From Pseudomonadota bacterium (GTDB lineage Bacteria > Pseudomonadota > Alphaproteobacteria > Rhizobiales > Rhizobiaceae), in assembly GCA_023416545.1 (NCBI GenBank), contig JAEZHO010000052.1, forward strand, positions 1 to 5,593: a DNA stretch of 5,593 nt, in the 5' to 3' direction. Numbering within the stretch: the first letter of the stretch is position 1; each line of letters begins with the position of its first letter. The translations under genes and the position numbers were made by a program. The notes beneath the pieces were generated by a model. That model did no database searches and was not told where the DNA came from. It was given only the letters and a program-made list of their open reading frames with translations. Positions 1 through 5,593 of the stretch are shown one piece after another.

Positions 1-811
1 CGCTGACGTCGACGATCATCTCGCCGCCGCCCTGGAAGGGACGCATTTCCTTCAGCCGGTCCATCTTCCCGTAGAGTACGCCGATCCCGGAGGGACCGTA
101 GAGCTTGTGGCCGGTCATCACGTACCAGTCGCAGTCGATGTCCTGCACGTCCACCGGCATGTGCACGGCGCCCTGGCTGCCATCGACGAGCACGGGGATG
201 CCCCGCTCGTGGGCGATCCTGCAGATCTCCTTGACCGGAACGACCGTGCCGAGTGCATTCGACATGTGGGTGACGGCGACGAGCTTGGTCTTCTCCGTCA
301 GGCACTTCTCGAAGTCCTCGACGTGGAAGGCGCCGTCGTCGTCGACCGGGACCCATACGAGCTTCGCCCCCTGCCGTTCCCGGATGAAGTGCCAGGGGAC
401 GATGTTGGAGTGATGCTCCATGATGGTGAGGACGATCTCGTCGCCCTCGCCGATGTTCGGCATGCCCCAGCCGTAGGCGACGGTGTTGATCGCCTCGGTG
501 GAGGATTTCGTGAAGACGATCTCGTCCACCGACGACGCATTCAGGAAACGCCGTACCTTCTCGCGAGCGCCTTCATAGGCATCCGTTGCCGCATTGGAGA
601 GGAAATGCAGGCCCCGGTGGACATTGGCATATTCGTTCGAATACGCGTTCGCGACAGCGTCGATGACCACCTGGGGCTTCTGCGCCGATGCCCCGTTGTC
701 CAGATACACCAGCGGCTTGCCATAGACCTCGCGCGCCAGGATCGGGAAATCCCGGCGGATCGCTTCGACGTCGTAGGCAGTCGCGGGTGTGATCTGGTCC
801 ATGTCAGGCAT
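1..811 (-). CDS. sufS: SufS, type II cysteine desulfurase (3' end cut by window edge)
   Basis: PLP-dependent enzyme that converts L-cysteine to L-alanine and holds the sulfur as a cysteine persulfide for Fe-S cluster assembly on SufBCD. The frame is open from 811 to the left edge and shows 270 residues of a family usually a little over 400. Seen in order: LVYLDNGASAQKP near residues 35-46, NVHRG near 63-67, a FTKSSTEAIN motif at 100-109, the PLP-stacking His region MEHHSN at 131-136, LVDGSQ with the PLP Asp at 208-213, and TGHKLYGPSGIG with the Schiff-base Lys at 236 (codon 104-106). This HKLYGP form and the SufD neighbour mark the SufS/CsdA group rather than IscS/NifS. The catalytic Cys (RxGHHC-type motif) lies beyond the window. 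The start at 811 overlaps the sufD stop by 8 bases; an in-frame ATG at 802 is the alternative. No frameshift or missing motif is seen in the visible part. Cytoplasmic. Confidence 0.96.
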   Translation of the reverse strand, partial: MPDMDQITPATAYDVEAIRRDFPILAREVYGKPLVYLDNGASAQKPQVVIDAVANAYSNEYANVHRGLHFLSNAATDAYEGAREKVRRFLNASSVDEIVFTKSSTEAINTVAYGWGMPNIGEGDEIVLTIMEHHSNIVPWHFIRERQGAKLVWVPVDDDGAFHVEDFEKCLTEKTKLVAVTHMSNALGTVVPVKEICRIAHERGIPVLVDGSQGAVHMPVDVQDIDCDWYVMTGHKLYGPSGIGVLYGKMDRLKEMRPFQGGGEMIVDVS

Positions 812-2081
812 GCTTCTCCAGCCAGTTCGAGATGACGGCCTCAAGGGCCTCCACCAGGTTCTCCTCGTCGAGTTCCTCGATCACCTCGGCCACGAAGGCG
901 TTGACGAGCATGGCGCGCGCCGTCTTCTCCGGAATGCCGCGGGAGCGAAGATAATAGAGGTGGTTCTTGTCGATGTCCGCGACCGTCGCGCCGTGTCCGC
1001 AGATCACGTCGTCCGCGAAGATCTCGAGCTCCGGCTTGACGGAGAATTCGCCGTCATCGGTGAGCAGGAGCGTGTTGCAGGCCATCTTGGCGTCGGTCTT
1101 CTGGGCATCCGGAGCGACCCGGATCATGCCCTGGAAGACGCCGCGTGCGCGGTCGAACACGACGTTGCGGATCGTCTCGGTCGACGTCGTGTGGGGAACG
1201 TTGTGGCCGAGCACCAGGGTGACGTCGGTATGGGTCTCCTGGCCGAGAAGGTTGACGCCGCGAAGCGTCAGTTCGCTGCCCTCGCCCTCGACATCGATCC
1301 TCAGTTCCTGCCGCACGAGCTTGCCGCCGGCATTGACGAGGAAGAGCTTCAGCTTGGCTTCGGCCCCGAACCGCACCCGGATCTGCGCCAGATGCGTATC
1401 CTCCGCACCCTGCTCCTGCAGGATGATCCAGACTGCCTCGGCGCCGTCCTCCAGCGTGATCTCGCTGATCGTCGAAACGAAGGCCGCATCGCCGGTCACC
1501 GAGCGGTGACGCTCGATGATCGTGGCCTTGGCGCCTGCGCCGAAGGTCACCGGAAAGCGGGTGTGAACCTGCCCTCCGCCATGGATCGCCTGGAGTTCGA
1601 TCGGCGCCTCGATTTCTGCGCCGGCCGGCACGGAGATCGCGTAACCGTCGCGAACCAGGCTGCCGTTGATCCTGCCGATCGCATCGTCGCGGTCGAGAGC
1701 GACAAGCGCCGCGGCCGCGGTACCGTCGAGCAGGGCGTCGGCAAATCGGGACACCTCGGCGCCCTCGACAGATGCGGACGCATCGCACTCGCCCTGCAGG
1801 ACCGGCAGCACGCGTGCGCCTTCAACCAGCGGCGCCAGCGTCTGAAGCGACGGCGCTGCCGGCAGCGGCGCCGGTATCGCCCGAAGCAGCGTACGCAGGT
1901 CCGTATAGTGCCAGGACTCGACGCGGCGCGTCGGCAGGCCCGAAGTCTTCAGGTCATCGAGCAGCCGGTCGCGCGAGCCCGCAACGGTTCCGTTGCCCGG
2001 CAGATCGCCGACCTGTTCCGTATAGGCTTCGATCAGGGCCGTTTCCGCCGCCGTGAGGCGGGTGGTCGTCTGAATGTTCAT
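804..2081 (-). CDS. sufD: SufD, Fe-S cluster assembly scaffold subunit
   Basis: SufD is the SufB paralogue in the SufBC2D scaffold, needed for cluster formation and iron acquisition. The chosen ATG at 2081 gives 425 residues (MNIQTTTRLT...), the normal family size. It has a strong Shine-Dalgarno GGAAGGA seven bases upstream and lies 19 bases after the sufC stop. The frame stays open up to 2156 but that extension runs into sufC and is not needed. Seen: the N-terminal RRVESWHYTDL motif (about 52-62), a central beta-helix-type region, VPHTTSTETIRNVVF, a KPELEIFADDVICGHGAT block (about 349-366), and a helical C-terminus with YYLRSRGIPEKTARAMLVNAF. Cys361 and His363 correspond to E. coli Cys358 and His360, of which the His is known to matter for cluster formation at the SufB-SufD interface. 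The gene ends in TGA at 804-806, overlapping the sufS start. Acts in the cytoplasm; nothing is truncated. Confidence 0.97.
   Translation of the reverse strand: MNIQTTTRLTAAETALIEAYTEQVGDLPGNGTVAGSRDRLLDDLKTSGLPTRRVESWHYTDLRTLLRAIPAPLPAAPSLQTLAPLVEGARVLPVLQGECDASASVEGAEVSRFADALLDGTAAAALVALDRDDAIGRINGSLVRDGYAISVPAGAEIEAPIELQAIHGGGQVHTRFPVTFGAGAKATIIERHRSVTGDAAFVSTISEITLEDGAEAVWIILQEQGAEDTHLAQIRVRFGAEAKLKLFLVNAGGKLVRQELRIDVEGEGSELTLRGVNLLGQETHTDVTLVLGHNVPHTTSTETIRNVVFDRARGVFQGMIRVAPDAQKTDAKMACNTLLLTDDGEFSVKPELEIFADDVICGHGATVADIDKNHLYYLRSRGIPEKTARAMLVNAFVAEVIEELDEENLVEALEAVISNWLEKHA
816..819 (-). promoter_or_regulatory. Ribosome binding site of sufS inside the sufD 3' end
   Basis: GGAG on the minus strand lies within the last codons of sufD, four bases before the ATG at 811 and 13 bases before the in-frame ATG at 802. 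Neither spacing is ideal; the closer ATG is preferred. The location suggests that sufS translation is coupled to that of sufD. Confidence 0.45.
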
Positions 2082-2088
2082 GTTCACA

Positions 2089-2095
2089 TCCTTCC
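2089..2095 (-). promoter_or_regulatory. Ribosome binding site of sufD
   Basis: GGAAGGA on the minus strand, seven bases before the ATG at 2081 and inside the 19-base gap after sufC. It fixes the sufD start and rules out the longer open frame that overlaps sufC. Confidence 0.75.
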
Positions 2096-2100
2096 CGAAA

Positions 2101-2856
2101 TCAGGCCGCTTCCCCGATGATGTCGGCATAGCCATTGGCTTCGAGTTCGAGGGCAAGATCCTTGGTGCCGGTGCGAACCACCTGGCCCTTGTAGAGAACG
2201 TGCACGGTGTCCGGCACGATGTATTCCAGGAGGCGCTGGTAATGGGTGATGACGATCACGGCACGATCGGGCGACTTCAGCGCATTGACGCCATCGGCGA
2301 CGATCTTCAGCGCGTCGATGTCGAGACCGGAGTCGGTTTCGTCGAGAATGCAGAGCTGCGGCTCGAGAAGAGCCATCTGCAGGATCTCGGCGCGCTTCTT
2401 CTCGCCACCGGAGAAACCGACGTTGAGCGGGCGGCGGAGCATGGCGGGGTCGATCTTGAGCTTCGCGGCGGCTTCCTTCACCCGACGCATGAATTCGGGG
2501 GTCGTCAGCTCTTCCTCGCCGCGTGCCTTGCGCTGCTCGTTCATCGCCACCTTGAGAAACTGCATGGTCGCGACACCCGGGATTTCGACCGGATACTGGA
2601 AGGCCAGGAATATGCCCTTGGAGGCGCGCTCTGCGGGATCCAGTTCGAGGATGCTCTCGCCGTTGTAGAGGATGTCGCCCTCGGTGACTTCATAGTCCTC
2701 ACGGCCCGACAGGATGTAGGACAGGGTCGACTTGCCGGAGCCGTTCGGCCCCATGATGGCGGCGACTTCGCCGGGCTTCACGGTCAGGTTCAGGCCGCGG
2801 ATGATTTCGGTGCCGTCTTCGGCAATGCGGGCGTGCAGGTTCTTGATCTCAAGCAT
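2101..2856 (-). CDS. sufC: SufC, ABC-type ATPase of the SUF scaffold
   Basis: SufC is a soluble ABC ATPase without a membrane partner. Two copies bind SufB and SufD, and ATP-driven dimerisation reshapes the SufB-SufD interface. The ATG at 2856 gives 251 residues, typical for the family. All nucleotide-binding motifs are intact: Walker A GPNGSGKST (36-44), Q-loop in FLAFQYPVEIPG (Gln87), ABC signature SGGEKKR (149-155), Walker B LCILDE with catalytic Glu173, D-loop SGLD, and the H-loop His205 in VITHYQR. The sequence FQYPVEIPG and the ETDSGLDIDAL stretch are characteristic of SufC rather than of transporter ATPases. An AGAGG ribosome binding site sits seven bases upstream. A GTG at 2898 would lengthen the protein by 14 residues that look unrelated to SufC. 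The gene lies 63 bases after sufB and 19 bases before sufD, as expected in one operon. Confidence 0.98.
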   Translation of the reverse strand: MLEIKNLHARIAEDGTEIIRGLNLTVKPGEVAAIMGPNGSGKSTLSYILSGREDYEVTEGDILYNGESILELDPAERASKGIFLAFQYPVEIPGVATMQFLKVAMNEQRKARGEEELTTPEFMRRVKEAAAKLKIDPAMLRRPLNVGFSGGEKKRAEILQMALLEPQLCILDETDSGLDIDALKIVADGVNALKSPDRAVIVITHYQRLLEYIVPDTVHVLYKGQVVRTGTKDLALELEANGYADIIGEAA

Positions 2857-2863
2857 CTTGTAT

Positions 2864-2868
2864 CCTCT
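2864..2868 (-). promoter_or_regulatory. Ribosome binding site of sufC
   Basis: AGAGG on the minus strand (AGAGGA at 2863-2868), seven bases before the ATG at 2856. It supports MLEIKNL as the start over the GTG at 2898. Confidence 0.7.
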
Positions 2869-2885
2869 CGGACGTATGTCGTTTG

Positions 2886-2899
2886 CGTGCTGTCGCACG
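2886..2899 (-). repeat. Small stem-loop in the sufB-sufC gap
   Basis: CGTGC-GACA-GCACG on the minus strand gives a five-pair hairpin with a four-base loop, 20 bases after the sufB stop and 18 bases before the sufC ribosome binding site. It has no U-tract, so it is not a terminator. It may be an mRNA processing or stability element in the 63-base gap, or chance. Confidence 0.3.
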
Positions 2900-2919
2900 G
2901 TCGTGATGAGTTGGTGGCG

Positions 2920-4389
2920 TTAGCCGACGGAGCCTTCGAGGCTGATGCCGATCAGCTTCTGCGCCTCGACCGCGAATTCCATCGGCAGTTCCTGGATGAC
3001 GTCCTTGACGAAGCCGTTGACGATGAGCGCGATGGCTTCCTCTTCGGGAATTCCGCGCTGCATGACGTAGAACTTCTGATCCTCGGAAATCTTCGAGGTC
3101 GTCGCCTCGTGCTCGACCTTCCCCGAGGCGTTCTTGACCTCGATGTAGGGAACGGTGTGAGCACCGCACTTGTCGCCGATCAGAAGCGAATCGCAATTGG
3201 TGAAGTTGCGGGCGTTTTCCGCGCGACGGTGGATGGAGACCTGGCCGCGATAGGTGTTCTGCGACTTGCCGGCCGAAATACCCTTCGAGATGATGCGGCT
3301 CGACGTGTTCTTGCCGAGATGGATCATCTTGGTGCCGGAATCGATCTGCTGGTGGCCGTTGGAGACGGCGATCGAGTAGAACTCGCCCTGGCTCTCGTCG
3401 CCGCGCAGGATGCAACTCGGGTACTTCCAGGTGATCGCGGATCCGGTCTCGACCTGGGTCCAGGAAATCTTCGAGCGGGCACCGCGGCAATCGCCGCGCT
3501 TGGTGACGAAGTTGTAGATCCCGCCCTTGCCCTGGGCGTCGCCCGGGAACCAGTTCTGGACCGTCGAATACTTGATTTCGGCGTCATCGAGAGCCACGAG
3601 CTCAACGACCGCCGCATGCAGTTGGTTCTCGTCGCGCTGGGGTGCCGTGCATCCTTCGAGATAGGAAACGTAGGCGCCTTCCTCGGCGATGATCAGCGTG
3701 CGCTCGAACTGCCCGGTGTTCTTCTCGTTGATGCGGAAGTAGGTCGACAGTTCCATCGGGCAGCGGACGCCCTTCGGCACGAAGACGAAGGACCCGTCGG
3801 TGAAGACGGCCGCGTTCAGCGTCGCATAGTAGTTGTCGGTGGTCGGAACGACGGAGCCGAGATATTTCTTGATAAGGTCCGGATGCTCGCGGATTGCTTC
3901 CGAGATCGACATGAAGATCACGCCGGCCTTGGCAAGTTCCTTCTTGAAGGTGGTGACGACCGAGACGGAATCGAAGACCGCGTCGACGGCGACCTTGGAC
4001 GTCTTCACGCCCGCCAGGATTTCCTGCTCGCGGAGCGGAATGCCGAGCTTCTCGTAGGTGCGCAGCAGTTCCGGATCGACTTCCTCAAGAGAGGTCGGAC
4101 CCGTCAGGTTCTTCGGCGCCGCATAGTAGTAGATGTCGTTGAAGTCGATCTTCGGATAATCGACCCGCGCCCAGGTGGGCTCTTCCATGGTCAGCCAGCG
4201 CCGATAGGCATCGAGCCGCCATTCCAGCATCCATTCCGGCTCCTGTTTCTTGTCCGAAATGAAGCGGATGATGTCTTCAGAAAGGCCCTTTGGGGCCTTG
4301 TCCACTTCGATGACGGTCTCGAAGCCGTATTTGTACTGATCGATATCGATCCCACGGACCTGATCGATTGTCTCCTGGACGGCAGGCAT
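2920..4389 (-). CDS. sufB: SufB, Fe-S cluster assembly scaffold subunit
   Basis: SufB is the main scaffold protein on which Fe-S clusters are built, receiving persulfide sulfur and working with SufC and SufD. The ATG at 4389 gives 489 residues starting MPAVQETIDQ, and a GGAG site lies seven bases upstream. An upstream in-frame GTG at 4425 would add 12 residues encoded by a tandem repeat and is unlikely to be the start. Seen: PEWMLEWRLDAYRRW (51-65), GVRCPMELSTYFRIN (207-221), YLEGCTAP with Cys247, a long beta-helix core, NCDSLLIG with Cys399, EHEATTS with His427 and Glu428, and a helical C-terminus VEAQKLIGISLEGSVG. Cys247, Cys399 and Glu428 line up with E. coli Cys254, Cys405 and Glu434, which are implicated in sulfur transfer and cluster assembly. 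A 139-base gap separates it from the upstream cysteine desulfurase. Full length, no lesion. Cytoplasmic. Confidence 0.98.
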   Translation of the reverse strand: MPAVQETIDQVRGIDIDQYKYGFETVIEVDKAPKGLSEDIIRFISDKKQEPEWMLEWRLDAYRRWLTMEEPTWARVDYPKIDFNDIYYYAAPKNLTGPTSLEEVDPELLRTYEKLGIPLREQEILAGVKTSKVAVDAVFDSVSVVTTFKKELAKAGVIFMSISEAIREHPDLIKKYLGSVVPTTDNYYATLNAAVFTDGSFVFVPKGVRCPMELSTYFRINEKNTGQFERTLIIAEEGAYVSYLEGCTAPQRDENQLHAAVVELVALDDAEIKYSTVQNWFPGDAQGKGGIYNFVTKRGDCRGARSKISWTQVETGSAITWKYPSCILRGDESQGEFYSIAVSNGHQQIDSGTKMIHLGKNTSSRIISKGISAGKSQNTYRGQVSIHRRAENARNFTNCDSLLIGDKCGAHTVPYIEVKNASGKVEHEATTSKISEDQKFYVMQRGIPEEEAIALIVNGFVKDVIQELPMEFAVEAQKLIGISLEGSVG

Positions 4390-4396
4390 GCGCGTT

Positions 4397-4400
4397 CTCC
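4397..4400 (-). promoter_or_regulatory. Ribosome binding site of sufB
   Basis: GGAG on the minus strand, seven bases before the ATG at 4389. It decides the start in favour of MPAVQETIDQ over the upstream in-frame GTG at 4425. Confidence 0.75.
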
Positions 4401-4404
4401 AACT

Positions 4405-4424
4405 CTCGCCGGCATTCGCCGGCA
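4405..4424 (-). repeat. Tandem 10-mer forming a GC-rich hairpin before the sufB ribosome binding site
   Basis: On the minus strand TGCCGGCGAA is followed directly by TGCCGGCGAG, 9 of 10 bases identical. Since GCCGGC is its own reverse complement, the two copies also form a six-pair GC hairpin with a GAAU loop (4408-4423), ending seven bases before the GGAG site. Such a hairpin could modulate ribosome access or mark a processed 5' end. Confidence 0.5.
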
Positions 4425-4435
4425 CCTCTTTGTTC

Positions 4436-4452
4436 GGACGGAATTTCCGCCC
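4436..4452. promoter_or_regulatory. 17-bp dyad, possible operator upstream of sufB
   Basis: GGGCGGAAATTCCGTCC on the minus strand is symmetric about position 4444: CGGAA-A-TTCCG is perfect and 7 of 8 paired positions match overall. With a one-base centre it cannot fold as an RNA hairpin, so if it is functional it would be a DNA site for a dimeric protein. It does not match the RirA (TGA-N9-TCA) or Irr (TTTAGAA-like) patterns. Could be chance. Confidence 0.25.
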
Positions 4453-4493
4453 TCATGTAATGGCCAAAAGGCCTGTTTCCCACCTCTGGGCAA

Positions 4494-4513
4494 GCGAAAA
4501 GTTAGCTTTCCGC
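4494..4513 (-). repeat. Stem-loop after the cysteine desulfurase gene
   Basis: On the minus-strand transcript GCGGAAAG pairs with CUUUUCGC over 8 pairs (one G-U wobble) around a four-base CUAA loop. It begins 15 bases after the TAG stop. As it is followed by UUGCCC and not by a run of U, it is a poor intrinsic terminator. It may instead protect the 3' end of the desulfurase message or reduce read-through. The G-U pair makes the fold better in the minus-strand RNA than in the plus-strand RNA, which fits a role in the suf transcript. Confidence 0.5.
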
Positions 4514-4528
4514 ATGTTTCGATATCGC

Positions 4529-5593
4529 CTAGGCGACTTCTCCGGCCGGACGTCGTCGCCTGGCGATCTTCTCGAAGGCCGCGAGTGTCGCCTCGACGTC
4601 GGCGCCACTCGTCCCGGGTCCCATCGATATCCGAAGACCGCCGAGTTCCGGGTCGAAGCCCATGGCCGAAAGGACGTGGCTCTGCCCGACGCGTCCCGAC
4701 GAACAGGCCGAGCCCGCGGAGATGGCGATCCCCTCCAGGTCGAACGCGATCTGTCCCGTCTCCGATTTCAGGCCCGGCAAGCTGAAGAAGCATGTGTTTG
4801 CGATCCGCTCGACACCCTCGCCATGGACGATGACGTCGGGTGCTGCGCGACGCATCCCGTCTTCCAGCCTGTTCCGCAGCGTCGTCATGGCCGTAAGGCG
4901 TTCTGCGATGTCGGCACCCGCCGCTTCAGCCGCTGCGCCGAAGCCTATGATGCCGTGAAGATTTTCTGTCCCCGACCGGTGACCCTTTTCCTGGCCGCCG
5001 CCCCGCACCAGCGGCGCCGGCATGAGTGATTCGCCTCTCGATACGAGCGCGCCCACGCCCTTCGGCCCGGAAAGCTTGTGCGACGACAAAAGCAGGAAAT
5101 CCGCGCCGAGCGCCTCCAGATCGACCGGCATCCTGCCGACCGCCTGCACGGCATCGACGATGATCAGGCCTCCATGGCGATGGACGAGTTCCGCAGCTTC
5201 CGCGACCGGCTGGATGACGCCGGTCTCGTTGTTGGCTAGCATGAGGGCGACCATCGGCAGCCCCGACGCCTTGTCGTGATCCTCAAGTGCTGCCGCAAGC
5301 GCATCCATGTCGACGATGCCGGACGAGGTGACCCTCACCTCCGTCAAGGCTTCCGCCGGAAACCGCCCGCCCTCGCGAACCGCCGGATGTTCCACCGCCG
5401 AGACATAGAGGCGCCCGATCTTCAGGACCGACCGTCCCATACGAAACTCGGGGGTCAGGACGTGGCTGGCCGCCTCCGTCGCGCCACTCGTGAAGATCAC
5501 GTGCGCCGGGTCCGCATTCACCAGCGCCGCCACCTGCCGCCGCGCCTTTTCCAGTGCGGCACGTGCTGCGCGTCCCTCGGAATGAACGGAAGA
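4529..5593 (-). CDS. Type I (NifS/IscS-like) cysteine desulfurase heading the suf operon, 5' end cut by window edge
   Basis: PLP enzyme that releases sulfur from L-cysteine as a protein persulfide. The frame is open through position 5593, reading SSVHSEGRAARAALEKAR before the GTG at 5533, so that GTG is internal. 354 residues are visible; about 30-40 N-terminal residues should lie outside. Numbered from the window edge: FTSGATEA at 34-41, PLP-stacking His69 in VEHP, NNETG at 121-125, PLP Asp147 and Gln150 in VDAVQ, Schiff-base Lys173 in SSHKLSGPKG (codon 5075-5077), GHRSGTEN at 204-211, and catalytic Cys297 in SAGSACSSG (codon 4703-4705). The SACSSG loop places it in the IscS/NifS class, unlike the downstream SufS. 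Related rhizobial operons start with this gene, named sufS2 in Agrobacterium. All visible catalytic residues are present. Whether it feeds SufB, another scaffold or tRNA thiolation cannot be told from the sequence. The TAG stop is at 4529-4531. Confidence 0.95.
   Translation of the reverse strand, partial: SSVHSEGRAARAALEKARRQVAALVNADPAHVIFTSGATEAASHVLTPEFRMGRSVLKIGRLYVSAVEHPAVREGGRFPAEALTEVRVTSSGIVDMDALAAALEDHDKASGLPMVALMLANNETGVIQPVAEAAELVHRHGGLIIVDAVQAVGRMPVDLEALGADFLLLSSHKLSGPKGVGALVSRGESLMPAPLVRGGGQEKGHRSGTENLHGIIGFGAAAEAAGADIAERLTAMTTLRNRLEDGMRRAAPDVIVHGEGVERIANTCFFSLPGLKSETGQIAFDLEGIAISAGSACSSGRVGQSHVLSAMGFDPELGGLRISMGPGTSGADVEATLAAFEKIARRRRPAGEVA

Larger units (their letters stand above)
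4390..4528 (-). other. Intergenic leader between the cysteine desulfurase and sufB
   Basis: This 139-base stretch is the largest noncoding gap in the window and holds no gene. On the minus strand it carries a stem-loop 15 bases after the desulfurase stop, a short GGCC-TTTT-GGCC element (4462-4473), a 17-bp dyad, a tandem 10-mer and the sufB ribosome binding site. No clear -35/-10 pair of the alphaproteobacterial type is seen, and no terminator with a U-tract. It could hold a second promoter or an RNA processing or attenuation region, but nothing in it proves that. Confidence 0.6.

Noticed and set aside
107..835. Plus-strand 242-residue open frame at the left end
   Set aside because: It lies opposite the true sufS reading frame, whose motifs (TGHKLYGP, DGSQ, EHHSN) are unmistakable.
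789..2120. Plus-strand 443-residue open frame opposite sufD
   Set aside because: Antisense shadow of sufD with the same composition signature; no recognisable motif and no reason to prefer it over the conserved minus-strand gene.
2099..2156. Upstream extension of SufD to 2156
   Set aside because: The extra 25 residues overlap the end of sufC and there is a better start with a strong ribosome binding site at 2081.
2857..2898. GTG start extension of SufC
   Set aside because: The 14 extra residues do not resemble SufC, and AGAGG is placed correctly for the ATG at 2856.
4438..4454. Possible RirA iron-responsive operator TGA-N9-TCA in the sufB leader
   Set aside because: On the minus strand TGA-N9 is followed by TTC, not TCA, so only one half-site fits. 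No Irr-type TTTAGAA/TTCTAAA element is present either. The main operator is more likely upstream of the first gene, outside the window.
4494..4513. Rho-independent terminator between the cysteine desulfurase and sufB
   Set aside because: The stem is good but no U-tract follows, and the operon context argues for read-through.
4520..4527. CGATATCG palindrome next to the desulfurase stop
   Set aside because: An 8-bp palindrome is expected by chance at this scale and has no supporting context.
2074..4785. Plus-strand 903-residue open frame as a real protein gene
   Set aside because: It is wholly antisense to the clearly conserved sufC and sufB, spans their intergenic gap, starts inside the sufD start region, has no recognisable domain and shows low-complexity Asp/Gly/Arg/Leu composition.

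Overview
The window is one block of an iron-sulfur cluster assembly (SUF) operon, read entirely from the minus strand. Transcription runs from high to low coordinates: a NifS/IscS-type cysteine desulfurase (5' end outside the window), sufB, sufC, sufD, and the type II cysteine desulfurase sufS (3' end outside the window). GC-rich coding sequence, the SufB protein type, and this gene order with two different cysteine desulfurases flanking sufBCD point to an alphaproteobacterium of the order Hyphomicrobiales (Rhizobium/Agrobacterium/Sinorhizobium/Brucella relatives). The species cannot be named from the window. No mobile element, CRISPR array, tRNA or rRNA gene is visible.

Layout: positions 5593-4529 hold the type I cysteine desulfurase. 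A 139-base gap (4528-4390) follows, the only sizeable noncoding stretch, with a stem-loop, a 17-bp dyad and a tandem 10-mer that also folds as a hairpin next to the sufB ribosome binding site. sufB (4389-2920), sufC (2856-2101), sufD (2081-804) and sufS (811 to the left edge) then follow with gaps of 63 and 19 bases and finally an 8-base overlap. This tightening spacing fits one polycistronic message, with sufD and sufS probably translationally coupled.

How the genes work together: a cysteine desulfurase removes sulfur from L-cysteine as an enzyme-bound persulfide. SufB, SufC and SufD form the SufBC2D scaffold. SufC supplies ATP hydrolysis, and the SufB-SufD interface, including a conserved SufB Cys and SufD His, is where the nascent cluster forms. 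Both desulfurases keep the PLP lysine. The catalytic cysteine is visible only in the type I enzyme, because that part of SufS lies past the left edge. In related genomes a SufT/PaaD-like gene and an A-type carrier usually follow sufS, and iron regulators such as RirA and Irr control the operon. None of those sequences is in this window, and no convincing RirA or Irr site was found in the gap.

This is an ordinary, well-described housekeeping/stress operon, not a new system. The items worth a second look are small: the structured leader before sufB, the paired desulfurases, and very long antisense open frames that are most likely composition artefacts.
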